Position numbers and translations under genes: made by a program. DNA of 64,000 nt from Ampelomyces quisqualis (Eukaryota; Ascomycota; Dothideomycetes; Pleosporales; Phaeosphaeriaceae): contig JAGTXZ010000002.1 in the NCBI GenBank assembly GCA_018398575.1, positions 1,304,501 to 1,368,500 on the forward strand. The letters run 5' to 3'. Positions 12,851 through 25,221 of the stretch are shown in pieces (position 1 is the stretch's first letter; every line of letters begins with the position of its first letter). Under the pieces are notes generated by a model. It was not told where the DNA came from. It saw only the letters and a program-made list of their open reading frames with translations, and ran no database searches.

Positions 12851-14385
12851 ATGCCAGGCCGAACTCGATGCTACGTTGTGGGAGCATTTCTCTTGGGCGT
12901 AGTATTGACTACAGCATACAACAAAGGTTCCTTGTTTCTGCGAGAGCGAGCTTACGATGCCGACGCAAAACAGCGACGAAAGCCGGCAGCAGGATCTGCC
13001 AAAGAATATGGGTTAGACTCGCTGAAGAATGTTTCGGTGGACTCGCTGCAAAAGAAAAACGGTTGCATCAAGGAAGGTATCGAAGGATGCATTGGTAACA
13101 CACCACTCATCAGGATCAAATCACTGTCTGATTACACGGGATGCGAAATACTTGCAAAGGCAGAGGTAATATAGTAATGACTACATCATGAGCCAAGGTG
13201 GTGTGAGTTAACATGCAAAGTTTCTCAACGGCGCTGGGAACAGTCCCAAGGACAGAGTTGCCCTCAGTATAATCGAACTGGTATGCCTGTTTCGCTCGTC
13301 CTGTTCAGTTGCGCTCGTTCATCCTTTAACCTTGTCGTAGGCTGAGGAAAAGGGCCTCCTCGTTCCAGACTCTGGCGACACAATCTACGAAGGCACAGTA
13401 GGCAGCACGGGTATCTCGCTAGCTGCAATCTGTCGAGCAAGAGGTTACAAGGCGCACATGTGAGTTGTATGCATGACACTGACAATCAGATATTGACGAA
13501 TGAAGCTGCATGCCAAACGACATGGCAATCGAAAAGTCAGACCTGCTCCTGAAACTTGGCGCAGAGGTAGAAAGAGTGAGACCAGCGCCTATTGTCGACC
13601 AAAATCAGTTTGTGAATCTTGCTCGCGCCCGGGCAAGAGAGCATACGGCGAGCTCCGAAAAGCCCGGACGAGGTCTTTTCGCAGACCAGTTCGAAAATGA
13701 AGCGAACTGGCGTGCGCACTTCACTGGCACCGGGCCGGAAATCTACACGCAAACGGACGGCCAACTAGACGCTTTCGTGAGCGGTGCAGGTACAGGAGGC
13801 ACAATTTCCGGGGTTGCGCTATTTTTAAAGTCTAAATTACCGGAAGTCAGAATTGTTCTTGCAGACCCTCCTGGAAGTGGCTTGTTCAACCGCGTAAAGT
13901 TCGGGGTCATGTTTGATCCGAAGGAAAGAGAAGGAACACGTCGCCGGCATCAGGTGGACACCATCGTGGAGGGCATTGGAATCAATCGTGTCACGCATAA
14001 CTTCGATGTGGGTCGCGAGCTCATTGACGATGCTATCCGCGTGAACGATGAACAAGCAATCAACATGGCACGCTGGCTGGTGGAACATGATGGTGTCTTC
14101 GTTGGTAGCTCCAGCGCCGTGAACTGTAAGTCATTCATGAGTCTCTGCATGATGCGCAACTCTGACCTGTGTAGGCGTGGCTGCTACAAAGCTTGCGACG
14201 ATACTCGGCCCTGGACATCGTATCGTGACCATTCTATGCGACAGGTAAGTCATTTCACAATGTATGAGACGGTCTGCTAAATTTACCGCAGCGGTGCAAG
14301 GCACTTGAGCAAGTTCTGGAAGAACACTGAGCCTTTCGGCGGCGCCATGAACGATGTCTCACTTGACAAGATTCTCAACGCTTGA
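12851..14385 (+). CDS. Mitochondrial-type cysteine synthase (MCY1-like)
   Basis: Six exons (12851-13165, 13221-13280, 13341-13459, 13506-14125, 14175-14244, 14292-14385) give 425 residues. A hydrophobic segment at about residues 9-22 fits an N-terminal membrane anchor. The PLP lysine is K115 in NSPKDRV. The phosphate-binding loop reads EGTVGSTGIS, and GAGTGGTISG is also present. These variants match the yeast YGR012W/Mcy1 branch rather than classic O-acetylserine sulfhydrylase, whose loop is TSGNTG. The protein is expected to make cysteine from an activated serine and sulphide at mitochondria. Mcy1 in yeast sits on the outer membrane. Introns are 46-60 nt with good GT-AG ends. An upstream in-frame ATG at 12821 would add ten residues. 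Confidence 0.88.
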
Positions 14386-14713
14386 GTCTGTTTCGCCGCA
14401 TCCACTGCAACGCGTCCATTTCACATCCAAGCCTTTCGCCTCTCTTGAGTCACCATTTCGCTTTGAATCCACCGACAGGAAATCCAGCAATAAAAATAGA
14501 TTGTAACTGTGCAAGACATCAAAGCAGTTAGGCATAAGCAGTGATCCTACTCTTCAGGATAGGCAGCTTGCACGATAAAGCCTTCGTCGCCACGAGATCG
14601 ATCATGAACTATGGCTGAGCCTGGCACCGACAGCCTTCACGTCGACCAGATAAAGCACGCCTGAAAAATGATATGTTTCTTCGCTCTCGATCCTTCAAAG
14701 GCTCGAACAACGC
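14386..14713. other. Short intergenic gap
   Basis: Nothing is recognised in these 328 bp. They probably hold the cysteine synthase 3' UTR and the promoter of the next unknown gene. Confidence 0.5.
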
Positions 14714-15686
14714 ATGTCTGCGTCACAAGCCACGATGTTTCATAGCCAACATCTTGTTCTGAATCTTTCTCCTAGCGTCACCCAGGAGAGTGAAGGACAC
14801 TGTGCAGTAACATACCACTCACTTAAAGACAATGGACACGTGATGAAACGAGACAAAGCTTTTGTTACTTCACACGAGAGTCATGACTCTGTCTTGCACG
14901 TAACAAAGAGCAAAGCTCCAACAATGTTCGTTCCACATCGACCATTCGCTTTGTCCGTTTGTGTACCCTTTAATAAATATTCTAGGACTTCCTGGCCTGA
15001 CAGCCTTTCTGCATTTCCCGACATACCACTACTTACATCTCCGCAGAAAACATTCTTCGGCACGAATCAGATAATCTCTGTCGAAAAGGGCAGGCTACCC
15101 AGACAGGACCAAATCGATGCCTATGAAGCGCATGAGCGATACAAGTGGGATTACCAAAGCGCACAAGCCCGCATCAAGCATTTTACAGCGGCGTCTCGTG
15201 CGCCCTCTGGCGAAGACCATGCCAATATCATCACGAAACCCAGGCCTCGCTGAAAAAATCGCCCAAATGCGCCTCACCATTGCGCCCATAGTGCACGTCC
15301 GAACCGGCCTCTCAGGCCTTTCCTACCCATCCATGATGCTTCAACTCTTTCTCCTCACAGAAGACCAACTCGACCAGCTCGCACACTTTTACTCACAATC
15401 CACACCCGATGCACTCACACACGAATATCCACAGACCATGAACTGGTCGTTACCTTTTCTGTGCAGGGACCCGTCTTTACCAGAAAACTGTAGACTGAGC
15501 GAGCTGGAGAGAGTCAAGGTCAAAATGCGCATGTTTGCGCGGTTCATTGGTATGCGGGGAGCAGAAACGCCGTTGTGGGAGTATGAGAGACAGGTGGAAA
15601 TATTACGGAATAAGGTTATCAAGAGCGTCGAGGAAGAGGAAGCTAGTTTAAGGAAGGACTATTTGGGACCGAACTACACGCCTTGA
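14714..15686 (+). CDS. Unknown protein, probably conserved in related fungi
   Basis: I do not recognise a named family. Two frames join if a 46-nt intron is removed at 15198-15243 (donor GTGCGC, acceptor CCCAG). This gives 308 residues from the ATG at 14714 with one continuous charged, helical C-terminal part. The C-terminal two thirds has strongly protein-like composition: YPSMMLQLFLLTEDQL, then many Glu/Arg/Lys and a tail EEEEASLRKDYLGPNY. The N-terminal hundred codons look less convincing. A good acceptor at about 15044-15046 suggests the true 5' exon may lie elsewhere. Expression is likely, but the start and the intron are uncertain. Confidence 0.45.
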
Positions 15687-17066
15687 TCGTACCCGCCCCC
15701 ATACGAGCGAAAATGATCGGGATCTTAAGACGGCTTCTGATTGGCTCATGTCTAATTTCGACCGAGTGGATTCAACAAACTGGGCTAACTGTTGAACAAA
15801 ACTGTTCGAATATGTTGTTAAAGTTATGTACAAAGTTGTTGTCCTCAGTCCTCACATGAAAACACCTGTCGTTTTCGCTTGCATGTTGCAACATGCAGTA
15901 GTAGCTCTGGGTAATTTGATAAATGATGGGGCTTGAGAAGCCACGGAGAATACATGGTACAGTCGTCGTAATAATTTGAAGCATTGAATACATACCACCC
16001 CAAAAAGTGTAACGTCCCTCCTTGACTGCTGGGACGCAAACATTATATCAGCCTCCTAAATCCCTTCCCCTCTGTGAGTAGGGTGGTGGTTAGTGTCATG
16101 TTATTTCTCATTTATTGAAGCTTAAAGCTCTTCTTAATGGCAGCAAAATTACAACAATGTTGGTCAGTTCGTCGATCGTTCTGTTCACAGCGTATAACTT
16201 CACTCTAGCCTCGCTCCCTGCTCGACCGCAGTCGTCGACGGATCTTCGAACTCTGCTCCATCTGGATGATAGCCCTGTTGATCACGTATAATGTCCTCGA
16301 TTTTGAAAGCATTTTGTTTGTCGTTGTGTATATTCCGAGTGTCTCCGGGTTTTGAAGGTACTCTGCAATACAGAAAATACGAGCTCCTTCGTAGAGGCGG
16401 ATTGAGGAGCTGGGCTGAAAAACGTAGAGTCTGTGATTCCAGACGACGATATATACCCCGAAACTCCATCGCATATTACGACTGCTTTGGTTTCGATCGA
16501 TAGCAACATCTTTGTTAAAGGTCGGTTGTTTCTTTGTACTTCTGCTCCAGCTGCACTGTTGTCTCTGCGACAGATCTAGACTGGTCCGAGATTGTGCTTT
16601 ATGCGCGGGCTTCAATCATGGTTTCAGTCGTGTTGATATGCAATGGTAGATGCGCAATTGTTTTGTAGGTGAGAGGGAGCACAGGGAGTCTAAAAGCAAG
16701 TCTCGAAGAAGGGCAACAAACTAATCACAGATTGGACATGAATAAGAAGTGACAGCTGGTTCGTACTTCATCGCCGCATCGCGCATATTTAGTGCGAGGC
16801 ACCCGAAACGAAGCATTCGGCTATCTCGAATTAATTTAGACAAAGATTCGCCATCTCGTCCAACCACCATGGTGACCGAAACACCACCCAGCCTTTGCTG
16901 TGCAAGTGCGCCGAAAGCAGTCCGTGGGTATCCAAGAAACATCTGCAAGAATCATCGTGTGCAGTGCGACCAATTGCGCGCTGCAACAATTTATGACACA
17001 GGATCGAAAGTAGAAACAGGCACAGCAGGTTGCTGCCAGGACAACGTGGGCACAGCCGAGGGATGC
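15687..17066. other. Intergenic, no gene recognised
   Basis: This 1.4 kb gap has small open frames on the minus strand around 16200-16615, but none has recognisable sequence or splice structure. It ends at the stop codon of the secreted-protein gene. Confidence 0.5.
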
Positions 17067-17709
17067 CTAGGCAAAGAGAAAGAACCCAGCAGCGAGCCCG
17101 ACCCATGCCAGAGCAGCGAGTGTCTCGACCTTGACGACAGTGTTAGCGCCACCAAGGAAGGGTGGTACTGATGGTGACGGTAAACCGGTCGACATAGTGC
17201 CGTTTGAAGGAGTCGAAATCGTGGAAGAGCTGTTTGAAGGTACACCGGTTCCTGTGCTCAGCGACGGCGCATAGTGCACCGTCTTGGTTACGGTGGTGTG
17301 CGTCGTCGATGAGATGAGGACAGTAGTAGTAATGGGCTGAGAAGGACACATTAGTAACGGACTAGAAGTAGCTGCGACTGCAGGAATGTGTAGAAAAGTG
17401 CCGAGGGAGACTTACCAGCTCTGATGTAGCAGAGATTTCAGCCGCAGTAGCAGGATATAGGGACGGCATCAGGCTCTTGACATCTTCGGGAAGCTTCTGG
17501 TACCACTCTGGCACGAAGTCGCCGGTCGGTCGCGGGAAGTCAGAGCCGGAGGGAATGGCAGTCTTGAGCACGGAAAGAACAGAGAGGCGAGTCGGATTTA
17601 GATCGGTGTCGCGGGCGACCAGATCGGCGACATGGTGGACATTCAGCTGCGCATTGGAGACCGAGGCGAAGGCGACGAGCGCGATCGTGGGAAAGATAAT
17701 GTACTTCAT
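17067..17709 (-). CDS. Small secreted, probably GPI-anchored protein
   Basis: Two exons (17709-17416 and 17336-17067) with a 79-nt intron (donor GTAAGT, acceptor TTCTCAG) give 187 residues. Residues 1-20 form a clear signal peptide, with cleavage likely after VSNA. The mature protein begins with a charged segment and contains a VPEWYQKLP region. A Ser/Thr/Pro-rich stretch of about 60 residues follows, then a small-residue site (GGAN) before a hydrophobic C-terminus (LAALAWVGLAAGFFLFA). That arrangement is typical of fungal GPI-anchored cell-wall proteins. No enzymatic domain is seen. Role unknown; cell wall or host surface is possible. Confidence 0.75.
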
Positions 17710-19742
17710 TATTGCAGATGGGTCTGCCGTCGTCGAGTCGTGTGCGTAATGAAGTTTCGTGTAGCGCGCGACGTTGTTGTACGGAAAAGACTGAGATACA
17801 GAAAGAGCGACTGTAAGTGAGTGTGAAGGTGCGGTCGTTGTTGACAGACACAAATATGATGGTAAATGTACGCTAGGCCCGACTTAGCGAGGCCCGTAAG
17901 TGAAAGGCAATGTGCAAACGCTCGAGTGGCCACAAACAAACAAAGGTCGTAGTGCAAACAAAAGAAGAAAGGCTTCGAGCAAACGAAGGTCCACAATGTC
18001 AAACTCCTGTAGAAAGTGTTTCCAATAGCCTGGCCAAGTCTTCGCACAGTCGGGCGACTATGAAAACACTTGTAACGATCGGAAATTGTCTGACGTAACT
18101 GCCTGTGACCGGCCGTATATTGGGACCAATGGATTGGGAGAAGAACGATGAGCTATTGTGTAACAAGGACACAAAAATCGAGGTTGGAAGCCAAAGTGGA
18201 TTAAGATTGTCGCTGAGGCCAAAGGTGGAGTGACCTTGTGTTTGGACGAGGATGAACCAGGCATCCAGGTAAATATCGTGAAGGTCTCAAAGATGAGATC
18301 GACACTCACCAATTAGTACTGGTGAGCACCTGGTCAAAGAAATCAAGTGGCGCCACATCTCGACTTATGACTCTCCATGCATGCTGGTTGTAGTTTCATT
18401 CAGGCCAATTTGGAACAACCAAGATCACAGACCGCTGGGCACATATAGCGCTAGAGTATGAGGCAGCTCCAACTCATCCCAGGAATAGCACCAGACTGGA
18501 GACGTGATTCAGTGCTGCTTTGAGGTTTTGCTTTAGAGCAACCTGGCCTTGGTGTTGCGGTCGTCCAGAACGGCGACGGCACTAATTTTGCAACAAGAAC
18601 AATGTGAAGCGAAATAACAGCATGAGGAACTGAGAGAAAATAATGTATGCGCTTGATGTCCGACTGAGCACTCCTCTTACGGACCTTCAAAGTGTTCGAA
18701 ACCGCGCCTCTGGCCTCTGGCCTCTGGCCTATGGACTATTGATTCTTTTATGAGTCAAACCCGCGATTTGTGAGCAAAATGGGCTCGTGTCGGACGAAGC
18801 ATTTTGTACTCTGTTAGTGGATCAACGTGCTAGATCACACTGTCTAGACACATAGAATAAGAGCAGAACTTGAATTTCATCGTCCGGAATATGTGTAGCA
18901 CCGTGCTCTGTCCCAGTTGCTCTGTGAAAGCTGTCGCATCCGTTTGCTTGGAAAGTAGGTCACGGCGCTTTCGATGCCTGTTATCAATCACTTCAAAGTC
19001 AACCACGTACCTTAAAAAAAATGTTATTCGCGACCAGGATTGAAGTCTCAATTAGGCTGAACCGAATAGCACTAAATATTAATAAGAATGTCTGTCTCCT
19101 TCTTGTGCTCAGTTTTTTAAAGTAGGAAAAATCAAAACTTAATCGGTAATTCACTGTTTGGTCTTCGGAGATAGTACCTCGTACCGCATAAACTATTAAA
19201 AGTTCGCTATACCAGCCTGATTGGGAGATGCATATTGCAGCAACGCTTTGCTACGTTTTTCCCTCTCAAGAATAGTAGCATGTAAAAACTCGAAAGCACA
19301 GCATTTTAAACACCTAGTCTTGGAAGAGTTAGAGCTATTTCAAGGCAGATTGTGGCCTGTTGATTCTCTCTTGGCCGTGTTTTGATGTTTCCGTCTTAAG
19401 CAATGAGAAGTTCTACATTAGGTTAGGTTTGACTAACAAACTTTGGACTGCGGGGAAGGAGCAAGAAGATTGACCAGGGTGTGGTCCCCGCGGCGGATTC
19501 AGCGAACCGAGGCATCTGCCGAAGCAGGTACGTAAACCTCGCATGTCACATGTGAGCTTTTGCATGCTTAATCACATGGCGTCTTTACACTGGCTTGGGT
19601 ACTCGGTGGGCGATGCACTTAAGGATGTTCGTGTGCAGGTTCGGCCTGCAAATCGCAGCCGTAACGTAATCTGATTTCACTCCATTGCCCCTCGATAGCT
19701 TAACCTCTTCATCACAAGTCATCAAAGGCGAAATTATCAAAT
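17710..19742. other. Intergenic, no gene recognised
   Basis: Two kilobases without a convincing gene. A short tandem GGCCTCT/GGCCTAT run sits near 18710-18731. The stretch from about 19000 to 19450 is somewhat AT-rich. The last 200 bp are probably the promoter of the gene starting at 19743. Confidence 0.5.
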
Positions 19743-20457
19743 ATGGCAGCCCCAAGCAAGGCCGACATCAAAAACTTGCAAGGCAAGTGGGTTATGGTGA
19801 GTTTTCTCGAGAATCGACCCCTTTAGCCCAGTTTCGAGCTTCACATTATACATAGACATAGACCTGCTCAAGCTCAGGTCAGCACATTTCATTGACTCTT
19901 TGCAGAACAAGACCCTTTCCGATTCTCCTGATGCTGTCCTCGCTCTACAAGGTGTCGGATGGCTTACTCGAAAAACCATCGGCTTAGCTACAGTGACGCA
20001 ACACCTCAAACAATCACCCACGACTGGCGCGGACGGGAAGCCTACGACACAAATCGACATCGAACAAACGGCTACGGGTGGCATGAAAGGCAGTTCTGAG
20101 CATCGCACTCTGGACTGGCAATTCCGCGAGCACACCGACTGGCTCTTCGGTACGCTTCAGGGCAAGACGCGTTACAATACCATAAAAGCCATACTAGAGG
20201 AGAACAAGGGCAAGGGCACCGATGAGGAGGACGCTAAGTACCTGGCAGAAGGATGGCTCAAAGAGACAGAGGAAGGCGAGGTCGTGGAGAGCTTCGTTGA
20301 CAACGACGGAGCCAAGTGGACTGGATGGCAAATCTGGGGCTTCGCTGAGATCAACGGCGAACGAAAACTGACGCGACGATTCGCGATCCGGAGGAAGGAC
20401 AGGAACGAAGTCATCAGGATCAGACTGACATATGACTGGGCAGGCGACCTGGAATAG
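19743..20457 (+). CDS. Small lipocalin-like protein of unknown function
   Basis: Two exons (19743-19796 and 19906-20457) separated by a 109-nt intron (donor GTGAGT, acceptor TTTGCAG) give 201 residues. The start LQGKWVMNKTLSDSPDAVLA, the repeated beta-strand-like segments and the later WQIWGFAEINGERKLTRRF resemble a fungal family of small lipocalin/FABP-like proteins. There is no signal peptide or membrane segment, so it is probably cytosolic. The assignment to a lipid-binding fold is from pattern only. Ligand and pathway are unknown. Confidence 0.6.
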
Positions 20458-20893
20458 AAAGGCTTCACTGCTACCCTGTCTTCATCCCTTGCCTGCCACT
20501 ACAATGGCGTGCTCAGTCCTGGGAATTACTACATAGCACATCACAAGCTCTCTGCCTCATGAAAAGACATGTCTCAAGAGATCTTGTCATGGAAACTCTG
20601 TCCCCGAGTATCACTGTACTTGCTTGATATGCGCGTTTCCGTGATACGTGCGACAGGCGACACATACAGATTCGGTTACAGCTTGTTTTACCCGGAGTTG
20701 CACGCGACACGATCTTGGCCAGTTCGGTGGTTACTGCGACCCTGTGCGCCCTGGTGAACGGGCAGTTGTTTAACGAACGCCTGGAATGGACATGCTGCAT
20801 CGAGTAAGCTAGTCCACTGAGCGGTGATATACCTCTGACAACAATACGCCACGCATCCACGACGCACTGATTCTGCAGCCTTTGGTCGAATTG
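20458..20893. other. Intergenic gap
   Basis: Nothing recognised in about 436 bp between two same-strand genes. Confidence 0.45.
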
Positions 20894-21385
20894 ATGCCAG
20901 TCATGGACACATACAATCTTTTCGTTGCGCTGATCGTCCTGACATGCCTGCTTATCGTCATGTTTTCTATTTACCTCTTGAACCATTACGTCAGACGCGA
21001 GCGCAAATCCCAGACACAACAACACGAAAACGACGTGGAAGCGAATCATTCTACACACCGCCCATCGCGCCGGCAGTTTCTGCACGAGCATTACGACGAT
21101 CAACAACGTCTGTCCCACCTAACGACTGTTGCGCCATCGATTGAGCTGCTGCCGGAGATCAGAACGAGTAGTGACCGCGCCGACGATTGGTTAGACAGGA
21201 GGGACAGCAGAATCACAGATGGCGATCTGGGCCTCAAGACAATCAAGATGTTAGCGGTGGGGGATGAAAGAGACTCGAATTGGGAGTGGACGGACCGTCA
21301 AGGCGGTTGCGGGAACGGAGAGAGGAAGGATGTTGATATGCAGGTGGGGGAAAAGGTCGAGAGCCCTGTAGTTCGGAAGGACTGA
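20894..21385 (+). CDS. Hypothetical single-pass membrane protein
   Basis: An uninterrupted 163-residue frame starts at the ATG at 20894. One strong helix (LFVALIVLTCLLIVMFSIYLL) lies at about residues 7-27, followed by basic residues and a long hydrophilic, Arg/Glu/Asp-rich tail. That would place the tail in the cytoplasm. No family is recognised. The membrane segment and composition make a gene plausible, but no intron or homology supports it. Confidence 0.4.
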   Translation: MPVMDTYNLFVALIVLTCLLIVMFSIYLLNHYVRRERKSQTQQHENDVEANHSTHRPSRRQFLHEHYDDQQRLSHLTTVAPSIELLPEIRTSSDRADDWLDRRDSRITDGDLGLKTIKMLAVGDERDSNWEWTDRQGGCGNGERKDVDMQVGEKVESPVVRKD

Positions 21386-21759
21386 CGCAACACCGTCTGC
21401 GCAAGAAGGCAACCCTGGGGCAAGAAGCCAGGCCTTAATATGCTTTGCGCGATCGCTCATCAAGGCCAGCGAGCCTGAGACCATCGACTACAAGGCGGTT
21501 TCCATACTCCATAGAGAAGAACCAGACCCTACCCTGTGGGCCCAGGATTGGCCTAGTGAAATGTAACTGTACGACCTTCACCGCCCACTTATACACCATC
21601 CTCCACGTCTATACAGGTACAAGTATAGCAGTCGAGTCCTAGTGTACCGCTGGCAGGGACAATGTGTAACCCGGTTGTCGCAGATATCTTTTCGCTCGAG
21701 GCTTCTCAAAGCACCGAACTTGCTGAATACTCAAATACACATGCGAAATACATTGCAAG
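21386..21759. other. Intergenic gap
   Basis: Nothing certain is recognised. It may hold 5' exons of the next gene. Confidence 0.4.
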
Positions 21760-22194
21760 ATGGACTTGCTCCCCAGAGATGTTCTTAAGGTCGATACTCG
21801 AGCGTCGCCCACCCCAGGTGGAAGGACGGCAGATATCGCGTTCCATGGACTCGACTTGTACGATCGGATTACGGAATCGCGGGGTACCTATGCGACTCGA
21901 CTGGACGACTTAGTCTCGACCTTGAAGGTCTTTGCAACTCCGAGTCCAAATTCGATCACAACCGACAAACCATCAGCCTCTTCAGCTCTCGCACAAGCAG
22001 AAAACCAGTCCACTCTTTCCGGTGTCGCGATTCTGTCTATCGTCTTCGGCAGCATAGTGGCAGTCGTCTTTCTGATTCTTGCCTTGGCGTGCTGGATCAG
22101 GCGCGCCAAAAGGAACAATAGGAGGGGCCACGGTCACACCCAACCCATAGAAAGGCCTGCGACGAGGGTGATTCGGAGGAGCGGCGAGATCTAA
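21760..22194 (+). CDS. Hypothetical single-pass membrane protein, sensor-like layout
   Basis: A 144-residue frame begins at the ATG at 21760. It has a Ser/Thr/Pro-rich stretch at about residues 60-85, then a helix (GVAILSIVFGSIVAVVFLILALACW) at about 90-114. A very basic tail follows (RRAKRNNRRGHGH). Serine/threonine linker, single helix and basic tail are typical of fungal cell-wall sensor-type proteins. The extracellular part is short here, so upstream exons may be missing. No family domain is recognised. Confidence 0.42.
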   Translation: MDLLPRDVLKVDTRASPTPGGRTADIAFHGLDLYDRITESRGTYATRLDDLVSTLKVFATPSPNSITTDKPSASSALAQAENQSTLSGVAILSIVFGSIVAVVFLILALACWIRRAKRNNRRGHGHTQPIERPATRVIRRSGEI

Positions 22195-22795
22195 CGCACC
22201 AAACCTTCTGACATCGGGGGCTATGGAATGGTACATTGGGCGCAAAGAGTGAAAGGAGAGCCGAGGATGTAAGCGTTGCTGCAGAGACGGGCGCCTTCAG
22301 AGGCATAGCAAAACTGGAGGAAGTAGCGAGATGATGCAGGAATGCCGCAATTAAACTCTCTTATTCCATGGTCGTGCTGGTCGTGCCCTGGCGGGTGTTG
22401 AAACTGTCTGGGCATTCCAAACATCTGCGACGGAGGACACGGCGCCTTCACCGCGGGGCCACTTCGGTCGGCTGGCAGGCGGGCGACCGAGAACGTGGCC
22501 AGGCAACCGGTAAGAGCACACTAGTCCCGAAAGGGTCACATGCAGCCCGTGTCGAATTTCGCGACGTGGGTACTCCGTAAACAAGTGCTGCTTTCTGTGC
22601 GACTTGCCTGCTCTTCTTATCTTCGTAATTAGAGCCCGGCCCAGCTTCAACCACCCGCCAAGTTCGCAGCCGCGCCGCTACACCCTCTGCTTGTGCTGCC
22701 TGTCCCTCCCAGTCGCTGCCAGCCCCGCCGCCTGACCCTCTCGACACCCCACCGCACGAGCACCCGAGCTCCGCCCTCACATCACCAGCCTCACC
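22195..22795. other. Promoter region of CKS1
   Basis: About 600 bp without a recognised gene. The last 150 bp before the CKS1 ATG are C-rich on the plus strand, as is common in fungal 5' leaders. Confidence 0.5.
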
Positions 22796-23308
22796 ATGAC
22801 GGCAGACATGGACATCGACTTCACGCGCCGCAACAAGAAGCCGCGACCGCTCTCGGAACACGAGAAGGAAAAGCTGGACGAGTTCGTGGACGCGATCCAC
22901 TACTCGGCAAGGTGCGAAGAGGCCGAGCTCGAGGACAACTGACGCGTCCGAGGCTAACCTGTGTGTCTAGATACAACGACGATGAGTACGAGTACCGTCA
23001 CGTGCAGCTTCCCAAGCAGATGCTCAAGGCCATCCCCAAGGACTACTTCGACTCGCGAGGCACGCTGAAGCTGTTGTGGGAGGAAGAGTGGAGAGCGCTC
23101 GGCATCACACAGGTACCTGGCGCTCAACACATGAGGAACAGAGCTTGCGCTAACTCGGCTGTAGAGCTTAGGCTGGGAGCACTACGAAGTGCACGAGCCA
23201 GAACCACACATCCTGCTCTTCAAGTAAGTCTCTTGCGGAACGCGTGCCAGGCATGGCAACACTGACCAGGGCAGGCGCCCCATGAACTACCAGCCTCCAA
23301 TGCACTAA
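22796..23308 (+). CDS. CKS1: Cyclin-dependent kinase regulatory subunit CKS1/Suc1
   Basis: Four exons (22796-22911, 22971-23112, 23165-23223, 23275-23308) encode 116 residues. The Cks signature is complete: YNDDEYEYRHVQLPKQM, then LLWEEEWRALGITQSLGWEH, then HILLFKRPMNYQ. The HxPEPHILLFKR region carries the beta-hinge and phosphate-binding residues. Cks proteins bind Cdk1 and phosphorylated substrates and are needed for cell-cycle progression. All three introns are 51-59 nt GT-AG. The third donor cuts the LFK codon after two bases, and splicing restores LFKRP. Confidence 0.95.
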
Positions 23309-24884
23309 TTGCCATCACCATCTCTACGTCAGGTGGGGAGACCCTGACCGAGGCCACACGCCACGAGCACGACGCGCACCCAGCAGGATACGACACGACT
23401 ATTGCGACTATACCTCCTACTTTCCTTGTCCATGTTGAGCAAGACATTCTAGATATAATGAAGATATGATAATGGTGGGACGAAGGACTTGGAACAGTCA
23501 TAGTCGCCTAGCTTGTCCGCAGACGCCATGCCACGATACCTCATAGGACGTAGGACGGCGTTGGATGCCCATGTTTGTACATGCGACTGCCACGAGAGCT
23601 TGAAAAAGCTAATAGGTACGAAATGTCATGCCTTGGGCTTTTAAATTCCTCACTAAAGATGTTGGCGCCAGTCGCCGCTTTGGAACTTCTCCCTGATGAT
23701 TTATGGCATCTATCTAATAAGCTGGCATTGGCCTAACTTTTCCAACATGAAACAGAATCAGCAAGGCAACCCGGGACAGCTGTACAAGACTGTTGGACTC
23801 CAGTCTTTGCGCCGATGCCCAAGACGCAGCCAATCATAACTGGCAGAAGAAGAGCATCATGAGAAATCGCATGTTACGCTAGTGATCATCCGGCTTTTTT
23901 TTTAATTGGCTGACCCCACACAATAACCCGGCAACCCCTTGATCGCGTCACTTTGGATAAGTCGAAGGACCAAACTCTTCGTCCTGATGGCTTCGCCAAT
24001 TTCTGGTCTCATGCAGTTAGCTTTTTCGGAGTTTGACGCGTTTCAGCTCCTCATGAAGCAGTCTTCAACACTATCAGCCATCGCTTCGGTATGACGCCTC
24101 ACGAGAATAAATCTAGTGGCGCGCTGCGAGATGAAGCTACACAATTCCCAGACACCACAAGAGCACAAGGTAGTCTTGAGCGGCAGCTGAGCAAACGATG
24201 GAAATTCTACTATGCCTTTTGTCAAAAACGCTTCCACAGCCGCATTGAGTGAGTGGTTGAGACACGAACGAACGATACATATGCCTGAAGAACTTTGGGC
24301 TGACTGTCGAGAATTCCCCTAGCGACGTCCGTCATCTTTCGTGCCAAGAGAAGCTATTCTCGGAGCGAAATTTTGGAAGAAAGAATCATTTCCCCCAGCA
24401 CGTTTCACAGGTGCGCAGAGTGAGTCCTGGCGAGAAGCCAGCTCGCTCGATGGAGCTGGAGACCGCATGGCGATATCCAGCTCCCCGTGCGATGAACATG
24501 CCTTAGATTTTAACTCGACTTCGAGAGGATAATTGACGAATACTAAACTTGAAGCAGAAATCTGCCCCACCAGGGCACGTACTGCGAGAGGGTCTTGAAG
24601 AACCTTGGAACAGCACAGAAGCTTTATTTAGTACGTCCCATGTGGTCGTGTAGCTTTCTTCCAGACCTGCAATACACCATGTATCCGAGCAGCTCTCCCA
24701 GCCAAACGAAGCTCTTTGGTGTTGTTGCAACGATCTCTCGCGAAGTGGACAGATGGCAAGTTTAACGGCACACCTTGAAAGGAGCGCATGGTACAACACA
24801 GCTTCCGTGCATGTGATCAAACGCTATACTTAGGCTATACTTCTCAGGCCAGAGATTCCGTCAGCATCTCCAAAGTATGTCGAG

Positions 24885-25068
24885 TAATTAGCGCTGCGGT
24901 GATCCAACACTGTCCGGAATGGGCAAGAGCGAATAGTGGTACGTAGATGCCTGAGGTGTATCTTGTGCAGGCTGTATCGCTGCAACGACCAATCTCAGGC
25001 TCGGCCCAAGTATTTGGCGCTGCGGTGGTCTATGCTGCCAATGGTCCGGAATGGCCGAGAGCGATTAG
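24885..25068. repeat. Decayed pair of direct repeats
   Basis: Two segments about 127 bp apart share the words GCGCTGCGGTG, GTCCGGAATGG and AGAGCGA in the same order and spacing (about 24885-24941 and 25012-25068). They look like old copies of one unit. No function is evident. Confidence 0.6.
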
Positions 25069-25221
25069 TCATGGTTGGCGAATAATGTCCACAGCTGGAG
25101 TCAAACGGCCCGAGCAACTTGGTGGGTTACCTTCCCCCCGGATGCAATGATGCAAATCCTACCGCTGATCGAACTCGATCGAACTCCAGAGTTCGATGCG
25201 AAACCACCATCGTGAAAATGA

